Counted from the stretch's first letter, positions 38,303-50,464 are shown. The stretch is 64,000 bases of DNA from Chloroflexota bacterium (GCA_947472995.1 CANJBO010000002.1:53283-117282), one strand, 5' to 3'. The notes: a model not told the origin generated them from the sequence alone. Numbers and translations are program-made.

Positions 38303-41300
38303 ATGGCGGGCCAGCACGACGGCATCGAGACGGGCACCCCGGGCGGTGCGTTTCCGGGTGCGTTCCACCCGGCCGTCCGCACGTGGTTCGAGCGGCGCTT
38401 CGCCGGCCCGACCGACGCACAGGCGGCCGGCTGGCCGCACATCGCGGCGCAGCAGGACACGCTGCTCGCCGCGCCCACCGGCTCCGGCAAGACGCTCGCG
38501 GCCTTCCTCGTCGGCATCGACTCGCTGATCCGCAGCGCCGAGGCAGGCGCGGGTGCGACCGGCACCTCGATCGTCTACGTGTCGCCGCTGAAGGCCCTCT
38601 CCAACGACATCCAGCGCAACCTGCAACAGCCCCTCGAGGAGATCCGCGCGATCGGCGAGGAGCTCGGGTACGACCTGCCGCCGATCACGGTCGGGCTGCG
38701 CACGGGCGACACGCCACAGTCCGAACGGCAGGCGCTGGTGCGCCGCCCCCCGCACATCCTCGTCACGACGCCGGAGTCGCTCTACCTGATGGTCACGTCC
38801 GAGCGGGCGCGCGCGACGCTAACCGGCGTGCGCACGGTGATCGTCGATGAGATCCACGCGCTCGCCCGCGACCGTCGAGGCTCGCACCTCACGCTGACGC
38901 TCGCGCGCCTCGACCACGTCGTGACGGGCGCGGGCGCCGCGCGGCCGGCGCGCGTCGGGCTCTCCGCGACGCAACGACCGATGAGCGAGATCGCGCGCTT
39001 CCTCGTCGGCTCGGAGGGCGATGGCACCGACCGGCCGTGCCACGTGCTCGACCTCGGCCACCAGCGCGACCTCGAGCTGCACGTCGAGGTGCCGCCGAGC
39101 GACCTCGAGGCGGTGATGGCGAAGGAGCAGTGGGGCGACGTGTACGACCGCCTTGCAGCGCTGGTGCTGGAGCACCGCACGACGCTGATCTTCGTCAACA
39201 CGCGCACGCACTCCGAGAAGATCTCGCACGAGCTGGCCGCGCGCCTGGGCGAGGACGCCGTCTCCGCGCACCACGGCTCGCTGTCGCGCGAGCGCCGCCA
39301 GCGCGTCGAGGCGCGCCTCAAGTCGGGCGATCTGCGCGCGCTGGTCGCGACGGCGTCGCTCGAGCTGGGCATCGACATCGGCGCGATCGACCTCGTCTGC
39401 CAGGTCGGCTCGCCGAGGAGCATCGCGACGTTCCTCCAGCGCATCGGCCGCTCGGGCCACGCGCTGGGCCTGCGCCCGCACGGCCGGCTGTTCCCGACGA
39501 CGCGCGACGAGCTGATCGAGTGCGCTGCGCTCGTCCGCGGCGTGCGCGCGGGCCACCTCGACCGCATCGTGCAGCCGGTGGCGCCGCTCGACGTGCTGGC
39601 GCAGCAGATCGTCGCCGAGGTGGCCTGCGAGGACTGGCGCGAGGACGACCTGTACGACCTCGTGAAGAGCGCGCGCCCCTACGCCACGCTGACGCGCGAG
39701 ACGTTCGACGAGGTCGTCGAGATGACGGCGACCGGCGTCGGCGACGGTGCGGGGCGCTCGCCGGCCCTCGTGCACCGCGACCGCGTCCACGGGATGCTCC
39801 GTCCGAGGCGCGCCGCGCGGCTCACCGCGATCACCAACGGCGGCACGATCCCGGAGCTCGGCGACTACCGCGTCGTCACGGAGCCGGAGGGCACCTTCGT
39901 CGGCACGCTGAACGAGGACTTCGCGATGGAGTCGCGCGGCGGCGACATCTTCATGCTCGGCACCACGTCATGGCGCATCGCGCGCGTGGAGCCCTCGACG
40001 GTGCGCGTGACGGACGCGCACGGCGCCCCGCCGACGATCCCGTTCTGGCTCGGCGAGGCGCCCGGGCGCACCCGCGAGCTGTCCGAGGAGGTCGGCCGGC
40101 TGCGCCGCGACATCGTCGCCGGCCTCGACGATCGCCCCGCCCTCGACGAGCAGCTGGTCGAGGAGTGCGCGGTGCCGGTGACGGGCGCGCAGCAGATGAT
40201 CGACTACATCCGCGCGACGCGGGACGGCCTCGGCGTGGTGCCCAGCGACACGGACGTCGTGTTCGAGCGCTTCTTCGACGACTCGGGCGGGATGCAGCTG
40301 GTGGTGCACGCGCCGTTCGGGATGCGCGTGAACCGCGCGTGGGGGCTCGCGCTGCGCAAGCGCTTCTGCGTCGCGTTCGACTTCGAGCTGCAGGCCGCGG
40401 CGAACGACGACGCGATCCTCCTCTCGACCGGCATGGCGCACGCGTGGCCCCTCGAGGAGGCCTACGACTGGGTGACGGCGGGCAACGCCGAGGAGTCCGT
40501 GCGCCAGTCGGTGTTCTACGTGCCGCTGTTCGGGACGCGCTGGCGGTGGAACATCACGCGCGCCCTCGCGCTGTCGCGGCAGCGCGGCGGGAAGCGCGTG
40601 CCGCCGTTCATCCAGCGCATGCGCGCCGATGACCTGATGGCGGCGGTCTTCCCGGAGCAGATCGGCTGCCAGGAGAACCTTGACGGGCCGCTCACGCTGC
40701 CGGACCACCCGCTGATGCGCCAGACGATGGACGACTGCCTGCACGAGGCGATGGACGTCGAGGGGCTCATCGACGTGCTCGATCGCGTGCAGTCCGGCGC
40801 CATCCGCTACCACGCGCGCGACACCGTGGAGCCGAGCCCGATGGCGCACGAGATCGTCACCGGCAAGCCGTACACCTACCTCGACGACGCGCCGATCGAG
40901 GAGCGCCGCACGCGCGCCGTCTCGCTGCGGCGCACGCTGCCCGTCGACGCGCGCGACCTCGCCGCGCTCGACCCGGAGGCGATCGCGCGCGTGGCGGACG
41001 AGGCATGGCCCGAGGCGCGCAACGCCGAGGAGGTGCACGACGCGCTGCTCGGCTTCGTGGCGATCGCGGAGCCGTTCGTGCGCGAATGGCGCGACTCGCT
41101 GCACGCGCTGGTCGCGGAGCGCCGCGCGGCATGGCTGCTGATCGACGACACGCGGCTGTGGTTCCCCGTCGAGCACCTCGAGGCCGTGCGCCTGCTCTAT
41201 CCGCACGCGACGCTGCCGACACTCGACGTGCCGCCCGAGGCGATCCTGCCGATCGAGCACCGCGAGACCGCCCGCATCCTGATGCTGCGCGGCCACGCGG

Positions 41301-42649
41301 AATGCCTCGGCGTCACGAACGCGCGCGACCTCGCGGCGCGCACCGGGCTCGACGTGACGGACGTGGAGCACGGGCTGGTGATGACGGAGGCGCAGGGCTT
41401 CGTGCTGCGCGGCCAGTACACGCCGGGCGTGCATGCAGCCGAGAACGACGAGGTGTGCGACCGCCGCCTGCTCGCGCGCATCCACCGCTACACGCTCGAC
41501 CGGCTGCGGCGCGAGATCGATCCGGTGTCGCGGCAGGACTACATGCGCTTCCTGCTGCGCTGGCAGCGCCTCTCGCCGAAGCACCGCGCCGAGGGCCGCG
41601 GCGGCCTGCGCGAAGTGCTGTCGCGCCTCGAAGGGTTCGAGGCGCCCGCGTCGGCGTGGGAGTCGGACCTGCTGCGCGCGCGCATGGTGGAGTACCACGC
41701 CTCGTGGCTCGACGAGCTGTGCCTCGCCGGCGAGGCGGCGTGGGCGCGCCTGACGCCTCGACGCGCCGCCGCCGCCGAGGAGGGCGCGCGCATCACCGCG
41801 GGCACCGCCGCCACGCGCGCGACACCGGTCACGGTCGCGCTGCGCAGCGACCTCCCGTCACTCCTCGCCGCGACGCGCGCGTACCTGCCCGCGCCCGGCG
41901 CGCCGGAGGCCGGCGCCGCCGCCGAGGTGCTCGAGCTGCTGGCGCAGCGCGGCGCGCTGTTCTTCGACGAGATCGTCAGCGGCACGCGGCGTCTCGCGAC
42001 GGACGTGGAGCAGGGGCTGCGCGAGCTGATCGGCGGCGGGTGGGTCGCCTCGGACGGCTTCCAGGGACTGCGCGAGATCGCCGGCGGCCGTCAAGGCGGG
42101 CGCGCATCCGGGCGCGGGATGCCTCGGCGCTCCGGGATGTACGCGCGCAGCGGCTTCTTCTCCGGCGGCGCGTACGGCACCGGCGGCCCGCCCGGCCGCT
42201 GGTCGGTGCTGCGCGCGCCCGAGATCGAGCGCGGCACCGAGGAAGACCTCGCCGAGGCGATCGCGGGGACGCTGCTGCGCCGCTACGGCGTGCTGTTCCG
42301 CGACCTCGTGTCGCGCGAGAGCATCGCCATGCCGTGGCGTGACATCGCCCGCGCGCTCCGCCGCTTCGAGGCGCGCGGCACCGTGCGCGGCGGGCGCTTC
42401 GTGCAGGGCGTCGCCGGCGAGCAGTACGCGCTGCCGGACGCGGTGACGGCGCTGCGCGCGACGCGCAACGACCCGCTGGATGGCGAGCGCATCGTGGTGA
42501 GCGCGGTCGATCCGGTGAACCTCACCGGGATGTTCTTGCCGGGCGCGCGCATTCCCGCGCAGCGCGGCCGCACGATCGAGTTCGTCGACGGGCTCCCCGC
42601 CGAGGTCTTCCCCGCCGCCCGCCGCGAGCGCGTGCCCACCTCGACCTAG
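38303..42649 (+). CDS. lhr: Lhr-like DEAD/DEAH box ATP-dependent helicase
   Basis: LLAAPTGSGKTLAAFL, VIVDEIHALARDRRGSHLTLTLARL, VGLSATQRP, C-terminal Lhr extension; about 1448 aa. Confidence 0.93.
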   Translation: MAGQHDGIETGTPGGAFPGAFHPAVRTWFERRFAGPTDAQAAGWPHIAAQQDTLLAAPTGSGKTLAAFLVGIDSLIRSAEAGAGATGTSIVYVSPLKALSNDIQRNLQQPLEEIRAIGEELGYDLPPITVGLRTGDTPQSERQALVRRPPHILVTTPESLYLMVTSERARATLTGVRTVIVDEIHALARDRRGSHLTLTLARLDHVVTGAGAARPARVGLSATQRPMSEIARFLVGSEGDGTDRPCHVLDLGHQRDLELHVEVPPSDLEAVMAKEQWGDVYDRLAALVLEHRTTLIFVNTRTHSEKISHELAARLGEDAVSAHHGSLSRERRQRVEARLKSGDLRALVATASLELGIDIGAIDLVCQVGSPRSIATFLQRIGRSGHALGLRPHGRLFPTTRDELIECAALVRGVRAGHLDRIVQPVAPLDVLAQQIVAEVACEDWREDDLYDLVKSARPYATLTRETFDEVVEMTATGVGDGAGRSPALVHRDRVHGMLRPRRAARLTAITNGGTIPELGDYRVVTEPEGTFVGTLNEDFAMESRGGDIFMLGTTSWRIARVEPSTVRVTDAHGAPPTIPFWLGEAPGRTRELSEEVGRLRRDIVAGLDDRPALDEQLVEECAVPVTGAQQMIDYIRATRDGLGVVPSDTDVVFERFFDDSGGMQLVVHAPFGMRVNRAWGLALRKRFCVAFDFELQAAANDDAILLSTGMAHAWPLEEAYDWVTAGNAEESVRQSVFYVPLFGTRWRWNITRALALSRQRGGKRVPPFIQRMRADDLMAAVFPEQIGCQENLDGPLTLPDHPLMRQTMDDCLHEAMDVEGLIDVLDRVQSGAIRYHARDTVEPSPMAHEIVTGKPYTYLDDAPIEERRTRAVSLRRTLPVDARDLAALDPEAIARVADEAWPEARNAEEVHDALLGFVAIAEPFVREWRDSLHALVAERRAAWLLIDDTRLWFPVEHLEAVRLLYPHATLPTLDVPPEAILPIEHRETARILMLRGHAECLGVTNARDLAARTGLDVTDVEHGLVMTEAQGFVLRGQYTPGVHAAENDEVCDRRLLARIHRYTLDRLRREIDPVSRQDYMRFLLRWQRLSPKHRAEGRGGLREVLSRLEGFEAPASAWESDLLRARMVEYHASWLDELCLAGEAAWARLTPRRAAAAEEGARITAGTAATRATPVTVALRSDLPSLLAATRAYLPAPGAPEAGAAAEVLELLAQRGALFFDEIVSGTRRLATDVEQGLRELIGGGWVASDGFQGLREIAGGRQGGRASGRGMPRRSGMYARSGFFSGGAYGTGGPPGRWSVLRAPEIERGTEEDLAEAIAGTLLRRYGVLFRDLVSRESIAMPWRDIARALRRFEARGTVRGGRFVQGVAGEQYALPDAVTALRATRNDPLDGERIVVSAVDPVNLTGMFLPGARIPAQRGRTIEFVDGLPAEVFPAARRERVPTST

Positions 42650-42685
42650 CGGGCGTCCAGACGAGACGGGTGCGACGCTCGCGTT

Positions 42686-42701
42686 CCTCGACGCGTCGAG
42701 G
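42686..42701. repeat. Perfect 16-bp palindrome of the enriched octamer
   Basis: CCTCGACGCGTCGAGG. Confidence 0.9.
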
Positions 42702-42710
42702 TGGCCGCGT

Positions 42711-42802
42711 GAGGCGGCCCACCCCCCTGCCCTCCCGGCGCGGGAGGGGTTCTGAGCATCAGAGATGTTGTGAGGAGCTGCGCCCCTCACACTCCCGGCG
42801 GA
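42711..42802. repeat. Intergenic hairpin repeat
   Basis: GGCGGCCCACCCCCCTGCCCTCCCGGCGCGGGAGGGGTTCTGAGCATCAGAGATGTTGTGAGGAGCTGCGCCCCTCACACTCCCGGCGGAA. Confidence 0.92.
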
Positions 42803-42991
42803 ATGTCAGTCTGCGTTGCTCCCTCGGAGGAAGCCCACCTCTCTCGCAGGTCATCATCCACCGGATGCGATCGATCGAGGATGCCCCCTTCCCGCGCCGG
42901 GAAGGGGGCAGGGGGATGGGCCGCCCCACGCTGCCACATCCAACTGACCGAGGCTCACGAACCGCCGCGCCCTCGGCGCCTCGACGCTCCG

Positions 42992-43795
42992 CTAGTAGTA
43001 GATCGAGCGGGGGGCGCCGCCGCCGGTGGCGATCGCGTCACCCGTGATCGCGACGGACAGCGGCGACGCAAGGAACGCGACCACCGCCGCGACGTCACGC
43101 GCGTCCACCATCTTGCGGATCACGTTGCCCTCGGACATCTGGCGCTCCACGTCGGCCTCGCTCGCGCCGGTGGCCTGCGCGCGGCGCGCGATCACGCCGG
43201 GGGTGGCCTCCGTACGCGTGGTGCCGGGGTGGACGACGGTGACGTTCACGCCCTTCGGCCCCAGCTCGTCCGCGAGGTTCTTCGTCAGCGCGGCGACGGA
43301 GACGTTCCGCATGCTGGTGAGGATCGCACCCGCGTTGCGCGCGCCCAGGCCGCTGATGTTGATGATGCGGCCCCAGCCCTGGTCCACCATCAGCGGCGCG
43401 ATCTCCTTCGCCGTGCGGAGGTAGCCGAGGACCTTCACGTTCATATCGGCCCAGTAGTTGTCGTCGGTGACCTCGAGGGGTGTCGTCGGAGCCGCCTGCC
43501 CGCTCGCGGTGGCCGCGCAGTTGACGAGGATGTCCGCGCCGCCGCCCAGCGCCGCGACGGCGTCGCGCATCGCCGCCTGCACGGACTCGTCGCTGCTGGT
43601 GTCGCAGACGATCGGCGTGATCGCGCGGCCGGTCTCCGCCGCCAGTTCGCCCGCCGCCGCGCGCAGGGCCTCCTCGCCGCGCGCGACGATCACTACGTCG
43701 CAGCCCTCGGCGGCGAGGGCGCGCGCGATCGCCTTGCCGATGCCGCGGCTGCCGCCCGTCACGATCGCGCGCTTGCCGTCCAGTTGCAGGTCCAT
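42992..43795 (-). CDS. SDR family oxidoreductase
   Basis: KRAIVTGGSRGIGKAIARALAAEGCDVVIVAR; C-terminal ITGDAIATGGG; catalytic YxxxK apparently SMRNVSVAALTK. Confidence 0.92.
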   Translation of the reverse strand: MDLQLDGKRAIVTGGSRGIGKAIARALAAEGCDVVIVARGEEALRAAAGELAAETGRAITPIVCDTSSDESVQAAMRDAVAALGGGADILVNCAATASGQAAPTTPLEVTDDNYWADMNVKVLGYLRTAKEIAPLMVDQGWGRIINISGLGARNAGAILTSMRNVSVAALTKNLADELGPKGVNVTVVHPGTTRTEATPGVIARRAQATGASEADVERQMSEGNVIRKMVDARDVAAVVAFLASPLSVAITGDAIATGGGAPRSIYY

Positions 43796-43929
43796 GAGCC
43801 ACCCTCGTGCTGTCGATGTCGGTTGTCCGCGCCGACGATAACGCAGCGCGCGCCCTCGAGGGAGCCGCGCCCGTGACGGGGTGCGTCGGTACACTCGACG
43901 CACGAGTCCCGACTACCGAGAGGCCCCCG

Positions 43930-44319
43930 ATGAACCCCGTCGTCCACTTCGAGATCCTGGCCGGCCCGGACGGCGACAAGCAGGCGTTGCAGGCGTTCTA
44001 CCGCGACACCTTCAAGTGGACGATCGATGCGGACAACCCGCTGGACTACGGCATCGTGGAGCCCGACGAGGAGGACGACGGCATCGGCGGCGCGGTCGAT
44101 GCCGCCGACGACCGTGCGAAGGTGCTTATCTACCTCGCGGTGGACGACCTCACGTACTACCTCGAGAAGGTGAAGCGCGCCGGGGGCACGGTGGTGAAGG
44201 ACATCACCGTCATCCCCGACATGGTGACCTACGCGATCTTCCGCGACCCCGCCGGGAACGAGATCGGCCTCGTCCTCGACGACGGTTCGATGGACATCGA
44301 CGACGAAGACGAGGACTAG
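43930..44319 (+). CDS. VOC family protein (glyoxalase-like)
   Basis: MNPVVHFEILAGPDGDKQALQAFYRDTFKWTID... TYAIFRDPAGNEIGLVLDD. Confidence 0.88.
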   Translation: MNPVVHFEILAGPDGDKQALQAFYRDTFKWTIDADNPLDYGIVEPDEEDDGIGGAVDAADDRAKVLIYLAVDDLTYYLEKVKRAGGTVVKDITVIPDMVTYAIFRDPAGNEIGLVLDDGSMDIDDEDED

Positions 44320-44353
44320 ACGCCCTCTGTCCCTCGACGGCGCTCGGCTCGCG

Positions 44354-46735
<2,382 letters not shown>

Positions 46736-46757
46736 CGTGGTGCCTCGATCGGGTGCG

Positions 46758-47024
46758 TCACTTGTTGGCGACGCGGTACAGCTCGATCAGCTCGGAGAAG
46801 GTCTCCTCAGAGCGCCCCTCGTGGATCGCGTCCATCACGCAGTGGTGCAGGTGGCCCTCGAGCATCTTCGCCTCCATCTTCTCGATGGCGCGGCGGATCG
46901 CGTAGGTCTGCTTCAGCACGTCCACGCAGTAGGTGTCCTCATCGATCATCCGGCGCACCCCGGCGAGATGGCCTTCGATGTACGACAGGCGCTTCAGGAC
47001 GTCGGTGCGGCTCGCATCGTCCAT
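46758..47024 (-). CDS. csoR: CsoR-family metal-sensitive transcriptional regulator
   Basis: [52 protein letters not shown] (C-H-C ligand set). Confidence 0.93.
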   Translation of the reverse strand: MDDASRTDVLKRLSYIEGHLAGVRRMIDEDTYCVDVLKQTYAIRRAIEKMEAKMLEGHLHHCVMDAIHEGRSEETFSELIELYRVANK

Positions 47025-47028
47025 CTCG

Positions 47029-47640
47029 CTATCCCTTCGCAGCCGGGATCGCCTGCGCCGCCTCGACGGGCTGGCCCCACGGCATCAGCATGTGCTGCAC
47101 GTCGATCGCGTGGCCCTCGCCACCGTCGAGGTGCGCGCGCAGGCGCTGCGTGGCGTCCGCGCCGACGAGCGTGTGGTGACCGCAGCACGAGTGCGGCGGC
47201 TGGTCCGGCTGCGCGCGGTCGAGGTGGAAGACCTCCGTCGTGCTGCCGCACGGGCAGGAGTAGGTGATGTCCGCCCCGGCGTCGGTGCGCTCGACCTTGA
47301 GGTAGCGCGGCGTGAACGCGGTGCCCGCCTCGTAGTGGCCGCCGGTCGCAGGCGCGCTCGCCATCGGCAGGCCGATCGTGCCGAGCGGCGTCATGCCGGG
47401 GTGCGCGATGGACGCAGACGTCTCGGCCGCGTCCGCGTCGCCGAGGGGGTACCCCTCCTCCGCGAGCGCCTCGGCGACCCGGTCGAGGACGGCGCCGCCG
47501 GCCACGTCGACGCTGAACGTCCGCGTCTCCGGGTCGCCGCCGAGGAAGCGCGCGCCCTCGATCGCACCGACGGTGCGGCCGATCGTGGCGATGCAATGCT
47601 CGCAGGTGATGTCGGGGGCGTAGAGGGTCATCTGGGGCAT
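47029..47640 (-). CDS. HMA-domain protein with Cys-rich C-terminal extension
   Basis: MPQMTLYAPDITCEHCIATIGRTVGAIEGARF... plus CPCGST and SCCGHH motifs. Confidence 0.8.
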   Translation of the reverse strand: MPQMTLYAPDITCEHCIATIGRTVGAIEGARFLGGDPETRTFSVDVAGGAVLDRVAEALAEEGYPLGDADAAETSASIAHPGMTPLGTIGLPMASAPATGGHYEAGTAFTPRYLKVERTDAGADITYSCPCGSTTEVFHLDRAQPDQPPHSCCGHHTLVGADATQRLRAHLDGGEGHAIDVQHMLMPWGQPVEAAQAIPAAKG

Positions 47641-47672
47641 CGGACGCTCCTTGCAGCTTCGGTGTGCAGTCA

Positions 47673-47710
47673 GCCTATCATACCCACACCCGGGGGGTAT
47701 GGGTCACGCG
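47673..47710 (-). promoter_or_regulatory. Candidate CsoR operator within the copper-operon promoter
   Basis: ATACCCacacccgggGGGTAT (47680-47700); on minus strand GTGACC-18bp-TATGAT flanks it. Confidence 0.6.
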
Positions 47711-47769
47711 GTCGAGGTCGCACGCTACGCTGTCGCCCGCACCAGCACCCGCCGAACAGGAGCGCATCG

Positions 47770-48414
47770 ATGACCTTCGCCTCTGCCTCGTGGCACCCGG
47801 GGACCGAGGGGCCGGCGCCGACCGTGGTCGCGATCCACGGGCACGGCGCGCACGCGCAGGACCTGCTCGGGCTGGCGCCGCTCCTCGGCGGCGGGCGTGT
47901 GCTGATGCTCTGCCCGCAGGCGGAGTTCCCGATCGGGCCCGGCTCCTTCACGTGGTTCGACCGCCCGCCCGACGGCTCCCGCTCCGTCGAGGAGGTGGAG
48001 CGCGTGGCCGCTGCGCTGCGCGCGTTCATCAAGGAGGCCGTCCCGCGTGCCGGCGGCGACCCGGAGCGGATGGTGATCCTCGGCTTCTCGCAGGGCGGGA
48101 CGCTCGCCTACCGGCTCGGGCTCGCGGAGCCGCGTCGGTTCGCGGGGATCGCCGCGCTCTCGACGTACCTGCCGGACGACCTCGTCGGCACGGTCGACCG
48201 CGACGCGATCGGCGAGGCGCCACTGCTGGTGCAGCACGGCACCAGCGACGCGATGATCGACGTGCAGCGCGCCCGCGCCTCGCGCGACCTGCTCACCTCG
48301 ATCGGCGCGCAGCCGGAGTACCTCGAGTACCCGATGGGGCACGAGATCGGGCGGCAGAGCCTGACCGACCTCGACGGGTGGGTGACGCGCGTGCTGCGTC
48401 TCGACGAGGCGTAG
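47770..48414 (+). CDS. Phospholipase/carboxylesterase family alpha/beta hydrolase
   Basis: VVAIHGHGAHAQDLLGLAPLLGGGRVLMLCPQAEFPIG; MVILGFSQGGTLAYRLGL. Confidence 0.92.
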   Translation: MTFASASWHPGTEGPAPTVVAIHGHGAHAQDLLGLAPLLGGGRVLMLCPQAEFPIGPGSFTWFDRPPDGSRSVEEVERVAAALRAFIKEAVPRAGGDPERMVILGFSQGGTLAYRLGLAEPRRFAGIAALSTYLPDDLVGTVDRDAIGEAPLLVQHGTSDAMIDVQRARASRDLLTSIGAQPEYLEYPMGHEIGRQSLTDLDGWVTRVLRLDEA

Positions 48415-48470
48415 CCCTCGACGATCGGGACCCGTGGGTCGTGCGGCGAGTCCTGCCGAGGTGCTGACGG

Positions 48471-48559
48471 GGGGCGGCCCACCCCGCCCCTCCCGGCGCG
48501 GGAGGGGTTCAGAAGAGGAAGATGTTGTGAGGGGCTGCGCCCCTCACACTCCCGGCGGA
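48471..48559. repeat. Intergenic hairpin repeat
   Basis: GGGCGGCCCACCCCGCCCCTCCCGGCGCGGGAGGGGTTCAGA...GATGTTGTGAGGGGCTGCGCCCCTCACACTCCCGGCGGAA. Confidence 0.92.
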
Positions 48560-48651
48560 ACCAACACGGCCAGCGATTAATCCGAGCGGGGGATGGGCCG
48601 CCACACTTTGATGAGAGCGACGGGACTCGGCGCCCTCACATCGACGGCGCG

Positions 48652-49836
48652 CTACGCCTCGACGAGCTCGGGCGAGGGCGTCGTGCGTGCCGGCGTGGGC
48701 GGCGGGGCGCTGGACGCGAACATCGCGGCGATCGCCGTCGTGAGCGGCACAGCCGCGACGATGCCGATGCTGCCGACGGCGGTGCGCACGATCTCGGACG
48801 CGAGGAACTCGCGGTTGAGCAGCGTCGCCACGCCCTCGGTCTGGCTCGCGAGGATCACGAGCAGCGGCAGCGACGCGCCCGCGTACGCGAGCACCAGCGT
48901 GTTCACGATCGACGCGATGTGGTCACGCCCGATGCGCATGCCGCGCTGGTAGAGCGCGCGCCCCTGGAGCATCGGGTTCGCGTCGCGCAGCTCGAAGACG
49001 GCCGAGGCCTGCGTCATGGTCACGTCATCCAGGGCGCCCAGCGCGCCGATCAGGATGCCGCTGAGCAGCAGGCCGCGCGCATCGATCGCGCCGTCGAAGA
49101 GGATGAACACGGTCGTCGCCTCGTCGTTGCCGACGAGGCCGGTGAGCTTCGCGGCGATGATCGCCAGCTGCGACAGCGCGACGATGAGCACCAGCGCCCC
49201 GGCCGTGCCGCCGATCGCCGCGCCGCTCTTGCGGTCGAGCCCGTGCGCCAGCACCAGCGTGGACGCCATGATCCCGACGCCGCCGATCACCGACACCAGC
49301 AGCGGGTTGTACCCGCTGAGGATCGCCGGGATCACGAAGCGCATGAGGATCAGGTACGTGACCACGAGGCTCAGCAGCGAGCGGACGCCGTGCCACCGCC
49401 CGACCAGCACGACGAGGACGGCGAAGAGCCCGACGATCAGCCAGAGCGTCCGCCCGCGTGCGTGGTCCACGATGTAATACGCGGGCTGGCCGTCCGGGCC
49501 GGCGCTGGACTGCACCAGCACGCGGTCGCCCGGCTGCGGCGGCACGAGGTTCGCCTCGCCCTTGATGGTGGTCTCGCGCACCTGCACGACGCGGCCGCCC
49601 ACGGCGACCTCGAGGATGCGCGTGTGCTGCTCACCGCGCGACGAGGCGTCCGTGAACTCCTCGACGACGCGCACGATCATCGCGTCCTCGGTCGGGCTGT
49701 CGGCGTGGCGCTGGGCGACGTGGAACGCGCGCGGCGCGATCCCAACGAGCACGACGAGGATCGCGACGACGATGCCGGCAGCGGCGACGTTGCCGCGGAG
49801 CCACGGCGCGCCGAACCGTGACGCGCCGCTAGGCAC
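48652..49836 (-). CDS. YibE/F family protein
   Basis: GDRVLVQSS, multi-TM, ALGALDDVTMTQASAVFEL, MRIGRDHIASIVNTLVLAYAGASLPLLV. Confidence 0.92.
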   Translation of the reverse strand: MPSGASRFGAPWLRGNVAAAGIVVAILVVLVGIAPRAFHVAQRHADSPTEDAMIVRVVEEFTDASSRGEQHTRILEVAVGGRVVQVRETTIKGEANLVPPQPGDRVLVQSSAGPDGQPAYYIVDHARGRTLWLIVGLFAVLVVLVGRWHGVRSLLSLVVTYLILMRFVIPAILSGYNPLLVSVIGGVGIMASTLVLAHGLDRKSGAAIGGTAGALVLIVALSQLAIIAAKLTGLVGNDEATTVFILFDGAIDARGLLLSGILIGALGALDDVTMTQASAVFELRDANPMLQGRALYQRGMRIGRDHIASIVNTLVLAYAGASLPLLVILASQTEGVATLLNREFLASEIVRTAVGSIGIVAAVPLTTAIAAMFASSAPPPTPARTTPSPELVEA

Positions 49837-50464
49837 GCACGAACACCGGCATGCCCACCTCGGCGTACTGGAACACCGCCTCCGCCTCGCCAGTGCGGAT
49901 GCAGCCGTTCGAGATGCGCCCGGTGCCGGCGTCCACCACCTTGCCCTCCGCGTCGAGGAGGAACGAGTGGAAGCCGTTGGCCTTCGCGGGGTCGAAGCCG
50001 ACCCACCACTGGATGTACGTGTTGTACGGCGCGTCGAAGGTGCGCGGCGCGGTCTTGTTGTAGACGTGGAACAGCCCGGTCTGCGTCGACTCGTAGCGGC
50101 CCGTGTCGACCTCGCGCCCGACGGCGACCGGGCCGATCTCGCGCACCACCTGCTTGCCGTCCATCAGCCGCACCACGTAGCGCGTGACATCGACGTCGAT
50201 CCAGCGGCCCGTCTCAGGCGCCTTCGGTGGTGCGGGCGGCGGTGTCGGAGTCCGCACCGGCGTGGGCGTCGAGGTGGCGGGCGGCGTCGCGGTCGGCGTC
50301 GGCGTCGCGGGCGCGGCGGTGGCCGTCGGCTCCGGCGTCGAGGTGCGCACGGTGACGGGCGCGGCGGTGCCGGACGAGCACGCGAGGACGGTCGCGGCGA
50401 GAAGGCTGAGCAGGATAATCGGGACGGGGAGACGCTGGCGCATCCGGTCACCTCTCATGCGCAT
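49829..50464 (-). CDS. L,D-transpeptidase (YkuD) lipoprotein with Pro/Thr-rich linker
   Basis: LACSSG lipobox; TPTPTATPPATSTPTP linker; FHSFLLDAEGKVVDAGTGRISNGCIR. Confidence 0.92.
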   Translation of the reverse strand: MRMRGDRMRQRLPVPIILLSLLAATVLACSSGTAAPVTVRTSTPEPTATAAPATPTPTATPPATSTPTPVRTPTPPPAPPKAPETGRWIDVDVTRYVVRLMDGKQVVREIGPVAVGREVDTGRYESTQTGLFHVYNKTAPRTFDAPYNTYIQWWVGFDPAKANGFHSFLLDAEGKVVDAGTGRISNGCIRTGEAEAVFQYAEVGMPVFVRA

